From: Modestobacter marinus
GTDB taxonomy: Bacteria; Actinomycetota; Actinomycetes; Mycobacteriales; Geodermatophilaceae
Direction of reading: 5' to 3'
Length of the DNA: 64,000 nucleotides
NCBI RefSeq assembly: GCF_019799945.1
Contig: NZ_JABGCH010000005.1
Location: 1 to 64,000 of the forward strand
The notes under the pieces are model-generated. The model was not told the DNA's origin. It was given only the letters and a program-made list of their open reading frames with translations, and ran no database searches. Of this stretch, positions 39,141 to 47,633 are shown piece after piece. A program made the position numbers and the translations under genes. The stretch's first letter is position 1. Each line of letters starts with the position of its first letter.

Positions 39141-40994
39141 GTGATCGCCCACGCCCGGAGCCGACTGGTCGCCGCCCTCCCCCGGGGGCGGCGGCTCCCG
39201 GACGCCGTCTGGCAGCGCCGGCACGAGGTCATCGTCGGGCTGGGTCTGGCGTCGGCCGGGGCGCTCCTCGTGCTGTGCTGGGCCTGGGGTGAGAGCCAGC
39301 TGACCGCCGCCGTGGTGTTCTCGGTGGTTGCGGCCCCGCTGCTGGTGGCGCGGATCCCGGCGCTGGGGCGCGTGCCCCGCGCGGCGGCGGCCACCGCCGG
39401 CCTGATGGCGGCCTCGGTCGCGCTCGTCCACCTGTGGACGGGGGTCACCGAGGCGCACTTCGTCTTCTTCGTGATGGTCGGCGTGATCTCCCTGTACCAG
39501 GACTGGGTGCCCTTCGGGATCGCCCTGCTCGTGGTCATCGCGCACCACGGGATCCTCGGCACGCTCCACCCGCACGCCGTCTTCGGTCACGACGCCGCGC
39601 ACGACCCGTGGCTGTGGGCGGGGATCCACGGGGCGTTCGTGCTCGCGGCGAGCCTGGCGCACCTGGCCGCCTGGCGGCTCAGCGAGGCCCAGGGGCTCAG
39701 CGACCCGCTGACCGGGCTGGCCAACCGGGCCAGGCTCGAGGAGGCCGCCGGCCGCCTGCTGCGCGCCGACGAGCCGGCCAGCATCGTGTTCGTCGACCTG
39801 GACGGCTTCAAGGAGGTCAACGACAGCCGGGGCCACGCCAGCGGGGACGTCGTGCTGCTCGAGGTCGCCGCCCGGCTGACCCGCAGCGTGCGCCCGCAGG
39901 ACCTCGTGGCCCGGATCGGCGGTGACGAGTTCGCGCTGCTGGTCCCCGACGGGCCGGCGACGGCCCGCACGGTGGCCGAGCGGGTGCTGCAGGCCCTCGG
40001 CCTCCCGGTCCAGCTCGAGGAGGGCACGGCGACCGTGCACGCCAGCGCCGGCCTGGCCACCGCCACCGACGAGGACGCCCCCTCGGTCGAGTCCCTCCTG
40101 CGGAACGCCGACCTGGCGATGTACCTGGCCAAGTCCCAGGGCGGAAACCGGGTGGTCGCCTACGCCGACGGCATGGCCGAGGCCGCCGCGCGGCGCGCCG
40201 GGCTGATGCAGGACCTGGCCGCGGCCACCGCCGCCGACCAGCTCGAGGTCTACTACCAGCCGACCATCAGGCTCAGCGACGGCGCCACCACGGGCTTCGA
40301 GGCGCTGGTCCGCTGGCACCACCCGGTGCGCGGGCTGGTGCCGCCGGCGGAGTTCATCCCGCTCGCCGAGCAGAGCGGCGTGATCACCGAGATCGGCGCC
40401 TGGGTGCTGCGGGAGGCCCTCGTCCAGGGTGCGGCCTGGTCCGCGGCGTCGGGCACCTCGCTGCGGATGGCGGTCAACCTCTCGCCCCGGCAGCTGATGG
40501 ACGGCGACGTCCCCGCGCAGGTCGAGGCCGCGCTGCAGGCGACCGGTTTCCCCGCCGGGCAGCTCACGCTCGAGGTGACCGAGGGCATGCTCGTGCAGGA
40601 CGTCGACCGCGTGGTCGCGCAGCTGGAGCAGCTCCGGGCCCTGGGCATCGCCGTCGCGATCGACGACTTCGGCACCGGCTTCGCCGGCCTGTCCTACCTG
40701 CACCGGCTCCCCGCCGACGTGCTGAAGATCGACCGGAGCTTCGTCGGCGACCTGCCGCGGGGCGCGTCGTCGGCGACGCTGATCGCCTCGGTCATCCAGC
40801 TGGCCGGCACGCTGGGCCTCGAGGTCGTCGCCGAGGGAGTCGAGACCGAGGAGCAACGCCAGGCCCTGGCCGAGCTGAACTGCGGCCACGCCCAGGGTTA
40901 CCTCTTCGCCCGCCCCCAGCCGGCGGACCAGGTCCTGGTCCCCGAGGCCGCCGGGCGCCGTCCCCTCGCGGTGGGCCCCGCGCCGGTGGGCTGA
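39141..40994 (+). CDS. Membrane GGDEF-EAL cyclic-di-GMP enzyme
   Basis: A 617-residue protein. Residues 25-180 contain five or six hydrophobic segments forming a membrane sensor. The GGDEF domain (about 185-345) has LSDPLTGLANRARLEEAA, FVDLDGFKEVNDSRGHASGD and the intact active site RIGGDEFALLV. The EAL domain (about 360-600) has FEALVRWHHP (EAL motif intact), MAVNLSPRQL, LEVTEGML, IDDFGTGFAGLSYL and AEGVETEEQ, so both synthesis and hydrolysis of cyclic di-GMP are possible. The GTG at 39141 lies after CCCCCGAG, a weak RBS. Convergent with the PNPOx-like gene. Confidence 0.93.
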   Translation: MIAHARSRLVAALPRGRRLPDAVWQRRHEVIVGLGLASAGALLVLCWAWGESQLTAAVVFSVVAAPLLVARIPALGRVPRAAAATAGLMAASVALVHLWTGVTEAHFVFFVMVGVISLYQDWVPFGIALLVVIAHHGILGTLHPHAVFGHDAAHDPWLWAGIHGAFVLAASLAHLAAWRLSEAQGLSDPLTGLANRARLEEAAGRLLRADEPASIVFVDLDGFKEVNDSRGHASGDVVLLEVAARLTRSVRPQDLVARIGGDEFALLVPDGPATARTVAERVLQALGLPVQLEEGTATVHASAGLATATDEDAPSVESLLRNADLAMYLAKSQGGNRVVAYADGMAEAAARRAGLMQDLAAATAADQLEVYYQPTIRLSDGATTGFEALVRWHHPVRGLVPPAEFIPLAEQSGVITEIGAWVLREALVQGAAWSAASGTSLRMAVNLSPRQLMDGDVPAQVEAALQATGFPAGQLTLEVTEGMLVQDVDRVVAQLEQLRALGIAVAIDDFGTGFAGLSYLHRLPADVLKIDRSFVGDLPRGASSATLIASVIQLAGTLGLEVVAEGVETEEQRQALAELNCGHAQGYLFARPQPADQVLVPEAAGRRPLAVGPAPVG

Positions 40995-40998
40995 CCGG

Positions 40999-41478
40999 CT
41001 AGAGCCGGACGGTCTCGTTCTCCCCGCCGGAGAACCGCTGCCCGGTCACCTTGGCCTTGGCGAAGCTGAGGACGGTGGCGATCCGCCCGCCGGGGGTGTC
41101 CCAGTACTCGGCCGAGGTGGCCTCGACCCGCAGCAGCGCGACGCTGTCGTCGTCCGGGCCCTGGGGGAGCCACGCCTCCGTGGCGCTGTTCCACAGCTCC
41201 CGCTTCCTCGCCGCGTCGTCGACCACGGCGGCGCGGCCGGTGAGCGACACCCAGGTCGCGCCCGAGCCGACCGTGACGTTGACCTCCGGGTGGCCGTCGA
41301 GGTGTCCCACCTTCCGGGAGGCGCGCTCGGCGAAGAACCACAGGTCGCCGTCGAACTCCACCTCCTGCAGGGCCATCGGCCGGCTGGTCAGCGTGCCCTG
41401 CGGGGCGATGGTGGTGAGCATGCCGATCCGCTGACCGCGCAGCAGCTCGGCGACCTTGCGGCTGTCGTCGCTGGTCAT
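40999..41478 (-). CDS. Pyridoxamine 5'-phosphate oxidase-like flavin protein
   Basis: A 159-residue split-barrel FMN-binding fold protein, like general stress protein 26. Visible family blocks: RIGMLTTIAPQGTLTSRPMALQ (strand and FMN contacts), DLWFFAERASRKVGHLDGHPEVNVTV, WVSLTGRAAVVDDAARKRELWN, and the C-terminal SAEYWDTPGGRIATVLSFAKAKVTG. The physiological substrate is unknown; relatives bind FMN or F420. The start ATG at 41478 is clear. It sits 4 bases from the stop of the convergent GGDEF-EAL gene. Confidence 0.88.
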   Translation of the reverse strand: MTSDDSRKVAELLRGQRIGMLTTIAPQGTLTSRPMALQEVEFDGDLWFFAERASRKVGHLDGHPEVNVTVGSGATWVSLTGRAAVVDDAARKRELWNSATEAWLPQGPDDDSVALLRVEATSAEYWDTPGGRIATVLSFAKAKVTGQRFSGGENETVRL

Positions 41479-41551
41479 CGTCGTCCTCTCCGTCGGTGTC
41501 CTCCCCGCCTGCCCAGGACGCGCCGGACCGACACCTGGCCGGTCGCGACGC

Positions 41552-42547
41552 TCAGCCGAGCGCGCCGGCGAACAGCGGGACGGCGTTCTCCAGCGCGTAC
41601 TCGATGCCCAGGACCGAGCCGCTGGAGAAGGCGCTGACCAGCGTCGGGTCCTCCAGCACCACGCCGTGCCCCGCCTGCACCGACGGGACCGCCTGCCACA
41701 GCGGGTTGCCGGTGATCAGGCCGGCGTCGACGAAGATCGGGAAGGCGATGGTCAGGTCGGCGTGCAGCAGCGGCAGCTGCTCCTCGCTGATCGAGACGTA
41801 GAAGTTGTCCGCCGCCTGCTCCTGGACCGCCGGGGCGTTGGTGAAGCCGAGCTGCTCGAGGAAGTCGACCCGGCTGTCCCCGCGCACGTAGGCGCCCCAG
41901 CCGGCGGAGGTGTAGGCGGCGACGGCCACCGTCCTCCCGGCGAACTCCGGGTGGGCCGCGGCGGCGTCGGCGAACTGCCGGCCGACCTCCTCCTCCAGGG
42001 TCCGGGCCTCCTCCGCCCTGCCCAACGCCTGGCCGACCAGGTCCAGCTGCTGCTGCCAGGTGGTCTGGTACGGCCCCGCGCCCTCGGGCTGGTCGATCGT
42101 CGGCGCGATCGCGCTGAGCGCGTCGTACCGCTCCTGGGTGGCGGCGGAGCGGGTGTCGAGGATCAGGTCCGGCTGCAGCGCGGCGATCTGCTCGTAGCTG
42201 GGCTCGAGGGTCTCGACGAGCTCCGGCGCCTCGTCGTAGCGGCCCTCGGCCCACGGGCCGACGCCCTCCCCGCCGAAGCCGAGCCAGTCGCTCGCGCCGA
42301 CCGGCTGGACGCCGAGTGCCAGGGCGGTCTCGGCGTCGGACCAGCCGAGCGCGACCACCCGGACCGGCTCCTCCTCGACGGTGACGTCGCCGAAGGCGGT
42401 GCTGACGCTGACCGGAAAGGCCCCCGAGGTGCCCGCGTCGGACGCCGCGCCGTCGCCGGGATCCGGTTCGCCGGAGCCGGAGCCGCAGCTCGTGACGACC
42501 AGGGCGGCCGCCAGCAGGGCGGTGCCGCGGAGGGCGAGTCGGGACAT
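41552..42547 (-). CDS. Siderophore (iron-complex) ABC transporter substrate-binding lipoprotein
   Basis: A 331-residue class III periplasmic-binding protein (FecB/FhuD fold). The lipoprotein signal peptide ends at lipobox VTSC (about residue 21), followed by a Gly/Asp/Ser linker. The fold starts FGDVTVEEEPVRVVALGWSDAETALALGVQPVG, with a long helical spine near 150-180. It would deliver a ferric siderophore to a BtuC-type permease, but no permease or ATPase gene adjoins. A broken paralogue lies 20 bases upstream on the same strand and an iron box precedes both, so both are expected to be iron-repressed. Confidence 0.9.
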   Translation of the reverse strand: MSRLALRGTALLAAALVVTSCGSGSGEPDPGDGAASDAGTSGAFPVSVSTAFGDVTVEEEPVRVVALGWSDAETALALGVQPVGASDWLGFGGEGVGPWAEGRYDEAPELVETLEPSYEQIAALQPDLILDTRSAATQERYDALSAIAPTIDQPEGAGPYQTTWQQQLDLVGQALGRAEEARTLEEEVGRQFADAAAAHPEFAGRTVAVAAYTSAGWGAYVRGDSRVDFLEQLGFTNAPAVQEQAADNFYVSISEEQLPLLHADLTIAFPIFVDAGLITGNPLWQAVPSVQAGHGVVLEDPTLVSAFSSGSVLGIEYALENAVPLFAGALG

Positions 42548-42567
42548 GGGGGTGCTCCTCGGTTCGG

Positions 42568-43502
42568 TCAGGCGGCCGCGGACAGCGCGTCCAGGTAGGC
42601 GTCCAGGCCCCAGGTCAGGGACAGGACGGTCGGCGGGGAGACGGCGGCGATGAGCTCGTCGCCGACCAGCGTGGCGTGGTGCCCGCCGGTGACCTGCGCC
42701 ATGGTCTGCGCGTAGGGCTGGGCGGCGAAGGCGTCGGCCTCCTCCTGCGTGGAGGCGTAGCTGAGCAGGATGTCGCTGGTCAGCTCGGAGACCCGCTCGT
42801 AGCTGAGCGTGTAGTAGAAGGTCGACTCGCCGGTGGACAGCTCCCCCACGCTGGGCGCGACGGTCAGCCCCAGGTCGGTGAGGAACTCGACGCGGGAGTC
42901 GGCCTCCTCGTACACGTAGAAGGTGCCGGCGGTGTCCCAGACCGCGGCCACGGTCTTCCCCTGCAGCTCGGGGTGCGCGGCGGCGGCGTCGGCGATGGTC
43001 CGGTCCGTCTCGGCGACCAGGTCCGCGGCCTCCTCCGCCCTGCCCAGGGCCTGGCCGACCGTCGTCACGACGTCGTGCCAGGGGGTGGTCCACGCCTCGC
43101 CAGGATCACGTCCGGCTGCGCGGCGGCGACGGCCTCGAACGGCGCCTCGTCGCCGTCGGGCAGCACGGTCGGGGTCTCCGCGCCGAGCGCGTCGAGCTCC
43201 TCGGCGATCCACGGGAGGACGCCGTCCTCGTCGCCGCCGTACTCCTGGAACGGGATCGCGACGGGGACGACGCCGAGGGCGAGCGCCGCGTCGGTGCTGC
43301 CGAAGCCCCAGGTGACGACGTCCTGCGGCTGCTCCTCGATCGTCGTCTCGCCGAAGGTGTGCTCGATGGTGGTCGGGAAGGCGCCGGTGGCCTCGCTGGC
43401 GGCGGCGGCGTCGGCCGGGGCCTCGGACCCGGAGCCGCAGCTGGTCCCGACGAGCGCGGCGGCCAGCAGCGCGGCGCCGCGCAGGGCGGGGCGGGGGGAC
43501 AT
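42568..43502 (-). pseudogene. Siderophore-binding lipoprotein paralogue, frameshifted by internal deletion
   Basis: The N-terminal part (from ATG 43502; lipobox GTSC) reads in one frame to ...AAAQPDVILA near 43100. The C-terminal part, from GEAWTTPWHDVVTTVGQALGRAEEA to the stop at 42568, is in another frame. Compared with the intact neighbour (41552-42547), about 25 residues between QPD-hIL and the long helix are missing, so a deletion of roughly 70-80 bases, not a multiple of three, broke the gene. Both halves otherwise look normal. It is promoter-proximal behind the iron box, yet only the second gene can give a full protein. An assembly error is possible. Confidence 0.85.
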
Positions 43503-43519
43503 CGGATCTCCTCGGTCAG

Positions 43520-43538
43520 TCAGGGAAGGCTCACCTAA
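43520..43538 (-). promoter_or_regulatory. Iron box (DtxR/IdeR operator)
   Basis: TCAGGGAAGGCTCACCTAA matches the DtxR/IdeR consensus TTAGGTTAGGCTCACCTAA at 16 of 19 positions, with the right half perfect. It ends 17 bases upstream of the siderophore-binding-protein start at 43502. Confidence 0.75.
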
Positions 43539-43594
43539 CCATCGCGAGGCCACGGTCCGGTCACCGGGGCGTGCCGGCCGACGCAGGATGGGGC

Positions 43595-43882
43595 ATGGCC
43601 ACTCCCCGTCCCGTCACGGTCGTCACCGGTGCCGGCCCCGGCATCGGTGCCGCCACCGCCGTCCACCTGGGCATCCGGGTGATCGGGGTGGCCCCGGGCA
43701 CGGTGCGCACCGGCATCCACGCCGCCGCCGGCGACCCCGGCCGGCCCGACCGGGCGGCGGACCGGGTGCCGATGGGGCGCGCCGGGGAGCCGGTGGACGT
43801 CGCCCCGGCGATCGCCTGGCTGCTCGGGCCCGAGGCCGGCTACGTGACCGGGGCGACCCTCCGCATCGCCGGCGGCCTGTGA
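43595..43882 (+). pseudogene. SDR oxidoreductase remnant with in-frame internal deletion
   Basis: A 95-residue frame joins the very start of a short-chain dehydrogenase (VTVVTGAGPGIGAATAVHL, the TGxxxGxG nucleotide-binding motif) directly to the end (IRVIGVAPGTVRTGI... and GYVTGATLRIAGGL). About 150 residues that should lie between, including the NNAG, Ser and YxxxK catalytic motifs, are absent. It cannot be an active SDR. The frame is preserved, so a short protein may be made. It is next to another gene with an internal deletion. Confidence 0.8.
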
Positions 43883-43945
43883 CCCGGCCCGCGTGCGTGG
43901 CCGCCACTAGGGTCCGCGAGGAGCGGACCGTCGGAGGAGGCGCCT

Positions 43946-44491
43946 GTGACCGGGGTGGATGACTGCCGGCTGGTCGTCGTCGACGCGCAGCGCGTCTTCG
44001 CCGACCCGGCCTCGCCGTGGGGCGCCCCACGGTTCGCCGAGGCGCACGCGAACGTCCGCCGGCTGGTCGACGCGCACCACGGCACGGTCGTGCACACCCG
44101 CTTCATCGCGCCCGCGGAGCCCACCGGCGCGTGGGTGGCCTACTACGAGCAGTTCCCCTTCGCGTTGCAACCGCCGGACTCCCCGCTCTACGAGCTGGTC
44201 GACGACCCCGGCGACGCCCCGGTCGTCGTCGCCACCACCTTCGGCAAGTGGGGGCCGGACCTCGCCGCGCTGATCGGCCAGGGGCCGGTGCTGCTGACCG
44301 GCGTCTCCACCGACTGCTGCGTGCTCTCCACCGCGCTCGGCGCGGCGGACGCCGGGGTCGAGGTGCGGGTGGTCGCGGACGCCTGCGCGGGCGCGACCGA
44401 CGCCGACCACGAGCGGGCCCTGGCGGTCATGGCGCTCTACGCGCCGCTGATCACGATCACCACGACCGAGGCGGTCCTCGCCTCCGTGTGA
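43946..44491 (+). CDS. Isochorismatase family cysteine hydrolase
   Basis: A 181-residue cysteine hydrolase. The catalytic triad is visible: Asp in LVVVDAQRVFADP (residue about 13), Lys in TTFGKWGPDL (near 100) and Cys in GVSTDCCVLSTALGAADAG (near 122), with the family non-proline cis-peptide region before it. Members hydrolyse isochorismate, nicotinamide or carbamoyl compounds; the identity here is open. A TAGGGT about 38 bases upstream and GGAGGAGG before the GTG suggest an independent promoter and a good ribosome-binding site. Proximity to siderophore-binding genes is suggestive but not proof of a siderophore role. Confidence 0.88.
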   Translation: MTGVDDCRLVVVDAQRVFADPASPWGAPRFAEAHANVRRLVDAHHGTVVHTRFIAPAEPTGAWVAYYEQFPFALQPPDSPLYELVDDPGDAPVVVATTFGKWGPDLAALIGQGPVLLTGVSTDCCVLSTALGAADAGVEVRVVADACAGATDADHERALAVMALYAPLITITTTEAVLASV

Positions 44492-44613
44492 CCGCCCGGT
44501 GAACTCTCGCGGCGGGCGGAATGTGGTTGGCCCGTGCGGACTTGTCGTCGGTAGCCAGGTCCTGGCCAGTGCAGCTCCGGGACGACGACGCCGCTCAGTC
44601 CCCGGGGGACCCC

Positions 44614-45903
44614 GTGACCACCACCCAGCAGCGACCGGCCGCACCGGCCGGGGTCGCCACCGCCCATCGCCCGCCGGCACCTCGACCGCCCGGTCAGGCG
44701 CGCACCGCGCTCACCCTCGGCGCGTTCGTGGCGCTCGGGCCGCTGACCATCGACATGTACCTGCCGGCGCTGCCGACGATCACCGACGAGCTGCGGACGA
44801 CGTCGGCCATGGTGCAGCTCACCCTCACCGGCACGCTGGTCGGCCTGGCGCTGGGGCAGCTCGTGCTCGGCCCGTTATCCGACGCGCTGGGCCGCCGCCG
44901 GCCGCTGATCGCCGGGACCGTGCTGCACGTGCTCGCCTCGCTGCTGGTGCTGATCGCGCCGAACATCCACGTGCTCGGCGCGCTGCGGTTCCTGCAGGGC
45001 ATCGGGACGGCGGCCGGCGCGGTGATCGCCATCGCCGTCGTCCGGGACCTCTACGACGGCCGGGCCGCGGCGACCATGCTGTCCCGGCTGTTCCTGGTCA
45101 TCGGCGCCGCTCCGGTGCTCGCGCCCACCATCGGCGGCGAGCTGCTGCGGTTCACCTCCTGGCGCGGGGTCTTCGTGCTGCTCGCGCTCTACGGGGCGCT
45201 GCTGCTGGTGGTGGGGCTGACCTCGCTGCGGGAGACGCTGCCGCCCGAGCGGCGGAGCAGCAACGGCGTCGGCGGGACGCTGCGCGCCTACCGCGGGCTG
45301 TTCCGCGACCGCGCCTACGTCGGGCTGGTGCTGGTCGCCGGGCTGACCATGGCCGCGCTGTTCGCCTACGTCTCCGGCTCGTCGTTCGTCTACCAGGAGC
45401 AGTTCGGCCTGGACGAGCAGCAGTTCGGCCTGCTCTTCGGCGCCGGGGCCTTCTGGCTGATCGCCGCCACCCAGCTCAACCCGGTCGTGCTGCGGCGCTG
45501 GTCACCGGCCCGGGTGTTGGTCGCCGCCACGGTGGCCGGCACGCTCGCCGGAGTCGTGCTGCTCGTCCTGGCCGGCACCGGCACCGGTGGGCTTTTCGGC
45601 GTCGCCGTGCCCCTGTGGGCGGTGCTCGCCGCCGCCGGGTTGGCGCTGCCGAACGCGCCGGCGCTCGCGCTGTCCCGGCACGGCGAGGCGGCGGGGACGG
45701 CGGCCGCGCTGCTGGGCGCGGTGCAGTTCGGCGTCGGCGCGGCGGTCTCCCCGCTGGTGGGCCTGCTGGGCAACGACGCGGTGGCGATGGGCGTGGTGAT
45801 CGTCGGTGCGCTGGTGCTCGCCGTCGTCGTCCTGGTCGTCGTCGTCCGGCCCTGGCAGCTGCCCGAGCCGGACGAGGAGGCAGCGCCGGTCGCGGCGCAC
45901 TGA
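44614..45903 (+). CDS. Bcr/CflA family multidrug efflux MFS transporter
   Basis: A 429-residue, twelve-helix drug/proton antiporter. Family motifs: GPLTIDMYLPALPTI in helix 1 (motif D-type), GQLVLGPLSDALGRRRPLIAG (motif A, between helices 2 and 3), LRFLQGIGTAAGAVIAIAVVRDLYDG, and GAAPVLAPTIGGELL. The first 30 residues are Pro/Ala-rich. The GTG at 44614 follows GGGGGA; an upstream in-frame ATG at 44521 would add 31 atypical residues. Substrates cannot be predicted. Convergent with the TetR gene. Confidence 0.92.
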   Translation: MTTTQQRPAAPAGVATAHRPPAPRPPGQARTALTLGAFVALGPLTIDMYLPALPTITDELRTTSAMVQLTLTGTLVGLALGQLVLGPLSDALGRRRPLIAGTVLHVLASLLVLIAPNIHVLGALRFLQGIGTAAGAVIAIAVVRDLYDGRAAATMLSRLFLVIGAAPVLAPTIGGELLRFTSWRGVFVLLALYGALLLVVGLTSLRETLPPERRSSNGVGGTLRAYRGLFRDRAYVGLVLVAGLTMAALFAYVSGSSFVYQEQFGLDEQQFGLLFGAGAFWLIAATQLNPVVLRRWSPARVLVAATVAGTLAGVVLLVLAGTGTGGLFGVAVPLWAVLAAAGLALPNAPALALSRHGEAAGTAAALLGAVQFGVGAAVSPLVGLLGNDAVAMGVVIVGALVLAVVVLVVVVRPWQLPEPDEEAAPVAAH

Positions 45904-45911
45904 CCGGGCGG

Positions 45912-46601
45912 TCAGTCCTCGCGGGTGTACCGGGCGCGCAGGCCGGCGACCAGCAGGTCCAGGCCGAACTCGAAGACCGCCGTGTCCGGGCCGGCCAGCC
46001 GCTCGGTGATCGCGGCCAGCAGCAGTGGCTGCCCGGCCAGCAGCTCGGCCCCCAGCGCGTCCAGCCCGGCGTCGTCCGGGTCCGGCAGCGGCTGGGTGGC
46101 CGCCCGCTCGGCCTCGGCCTGCCACTCGGTGGCGCTGCCGATCACGTAGGCGCCGATCGCGAAGAGCGTCTGCTGCGCCTCGCCCGGGGTCATCCCGACG
46201 CCGGTCAGCACCCCGAGGGCCCGCTCGATCCCGACGAACGTCTCCGGGCTGGGCCGGTTCCCGGCCAGCACCCGCGGCGCGTCCCGGGTCGCGGTGAGCG
46301 CCGCGAACATCCGCCGGGCGTCCGCCCGCAGCCACTCCCACCAGGCCTGGTCCTCGTCGGGGCCGGCGTAGGCCGGGCCGGCCCGGCGGAGGAGCTCCTC
46401 GGCCATCAGGTCCATCAGCTGGCGCTTGTTCTCCACGTGCCAGTAGAGGGTCGGCGCCGACACCTCCAGCCGGGCGGCGATCCGGCGGAACGACACGGCC
46501 TCCAGCCCGCCCTCGGCGAGCAGCTCGAGCGCGACCCGCACGATTGCATCCCGGCTCACCGGCGCGCGGGCCGGGGCGTCGGTCACCTCGTCGGAGAACA
46601 C
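45912..46601 (-). CDS. TetR family repressor
   Basis: A regulator of 229 residues from GTG 46601. The N-terminal HTH is VSRDAIVRVALELLAEGGLEAVSFRRIAARLEVSAPTLYWHVENKRQLMD (about residues 15-63). The C-terminal effector domain fits the TetR_C_1 class (LLRRAGPAYAG... ERALGVLTGVGMTPGEAQQTLFAIGAYVIG). GTG 46601 is chosen because TAGGGT lies exactly 7 bases upstream; GTG 46610 would add three residues and would fall inside that -10 box. It is divergent from the DrrAB-type exporter and flanked by two copies of a CTAACG...TAGAGAAC operator. Confidence 0.92.
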   Translation of the reverse strand: MFSDEVTDAPARAPVSRDAIVRVALELLAEGGLEAVSFRRIAARLEVSAPTLYWHVENKRQLMDLMAEELLRRAGPAYAGPDEDQAWWEWLRADARRMFAALTATRDAPRVLAGNRPSPETFVGIERALGVLTGVGMTPGEAQQTLFAIGAYVIGSATEWQAEAERAATQPLPDPDDAGLDALGAELLAGQPLLLAAITERLAGPDTAVFEFGLDLLVAGLRARYTRED

Positions 46602-46611
46602 GCTTGACACC

Positions 46612-46629
46612 CTAACGGTGGTAGAGAAC
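46612..46629. promoter_or_regulatory. TetR operator copy O1 (overlaps the tetR -10)
   Basis: CTAACGGTGGTAGAGAAC matches O2 at 15 of 18 positions. Its left end overlaps the tetR -10 box (TAGGGT, minus strand, 46609-46614), and its TAGAGA could be the -10 for the exporter. Binding here would silence both genes. Confidence 0.7.
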
Positions 46630-46639
46630 GGTGTGCGCT

Positions 46640-47629
46640 GTGTCTAACGCCGTTAGAGAACTCGCGATCGACGTCCGCGGCCTGCGGAAGACGTACAAGG
46701 GCGGCGACGCCGCCGTCGAGGCCGTGCGCGGCATCGACCTGCAGGTGGAGACCGGGCAGACCTACGGCTTCCTCGGCCCTAACGGCGCGGGCAAGTCCAC
46801 GACGATCGAGATGCTCTGCACCATCCGGAACCCGACCGCGGGCACCGCGCGGGTCGCCGGGTTCGACGTCGTCCGCGAACGCGACCAGGTCCGCCGGCGG
46901 ATCGGCCTGGTCTTCCAGCAGCAGACGCTGGACCAGCAGCTCACCGCCGAGCAGAACCTGCGGTTCCACGCCGACCTCTACGGGCTGTCGCGCGCCGAGG
47001 GAGCCCGGCGGATCGCCGAGGTGCTGGAGATGGTGGCCCTCGCCGACCGCCGCAAGGACCCGGTGACCCGGTTCTCCGGCGGCATGAAGCGCCGGCTGGA
47101 GATCGCCCGCGGACTGGTGCACTCGCCTCAGGTGCTCTTCCTCGACGAGCCGACCATCGGCCTGGACCCGCAGACCCGGGCCGCGATCTGGGACTACCTG
47201 CACGACCTGCGCCGCCGCACGCAGATCACCGTCTTCGTGACCACGCACTACATGGACGAGGCCGAGCACTGCGACCGGATCGCGATCATGGACCACGGCG
47301 AGGTGGTCGTCGAGGACACCCCGGAGGCGCTGAAGTCCAGCGTCGGCACCGACCGGATCGCGGTGCGCACCGACGACGACGAGCTGGCCATCGCCCGCGT
47401 GCGGCAGCGCCTGGGCGTGGAGGCCGCGATGCGCGAGGGGCAGGTCACGCTCGCCGTCCCGGACGGCGCCTCCGTCGTCCCCCGGCTGTTCACCGAGCTC
47501 GACGTCGGCATCCGGGCGGTGACCGTGACCCGGCCCAGCCTGGACGACGTCTTCCTGACCTACACCGGCCGCACCATCCGTGACTCCGAGGGACCGCAGG
47601 CGATGGCCCCGTTCGCCGGGAGGCGATGA
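46640..47629 (+). CDS. DrrA-type ABC transporter ATP-binding protein
   Basis: A 329-residue exporter ATPase of the daunorubicin-resistance type. Walker A FLGPNGAGKSTTIEML (near residue 40), Q-loop VFQQQTLDQQLTAEQNL, signature FSGGMKRRLEIARGL, Walker B VLFLDEPTIGLDPQTR, H-loop VTTHYMDEAEHCD. A C-terminal DrrA domain (SLDDVFLTYTGRTIRD) ends the protein. GTG 46640 is preferred over GTG 46631, because the likely -10 (TAGAGA, 46622-46627) leaves 46631 too close. The start codon region lies in operator O2. The permease gene follows after 4 bases. Confidence 0.9.
   Translation: MSNAVRELAIDVRGLRKTYKGGDAAVEAVRGIDLQVETGQTYGFLGPNGAGKSTTIEMLCTIRNPTAGTARVAGFDVVRERDQVRRRIGLVFQQQTLDQQLTAEQNLRFHADLYGLSRAEGARRIAEVLEMVALADRRKDPVTRFSGGMKRRLEIARGLVHSPQVLFLDEPTIGLDPQTRAAIWDYLHDLRRRTQITVFVTTHYMDEAEHCDRIAIMDHGEVVVEDTPEALKSSVGTDRIAVRTDDDELAIARVRQRLGVEAAMREGQVTLAVPDGASVVPRLFTELDVGIRAVTVTRPSLDDVFLTYTGRTIRDSEGPQAMAPFAGRR
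46643..46661. promoter_or_regulatory. TetR operator copy O2 (inside the exporter start region)
   Basis: TCTAACGCCGTTAGA (46643-46657) is a perfect 7-1-7 palindrome followed by GAAC. It starts 3 bases into the exporter coding sequence and lies 32 bp (three DNA turns) from the matching position in O1. Confidence 0.75.
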
Positions 47630-47633
47630 CCGC

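Noticed and set aside
43946..44491. Isochorismatase as part of a siderophore biosynthesis cluster
   Set aside because: No NRPS, EntC/EntA or salicylate genes adjoin; the family includes many unrelated hydrolases.
46601..46640. Small divergent RNA between tetR and the exporter
   Set aside because: Too short, and fully explained by two operators and overlapping promoters.
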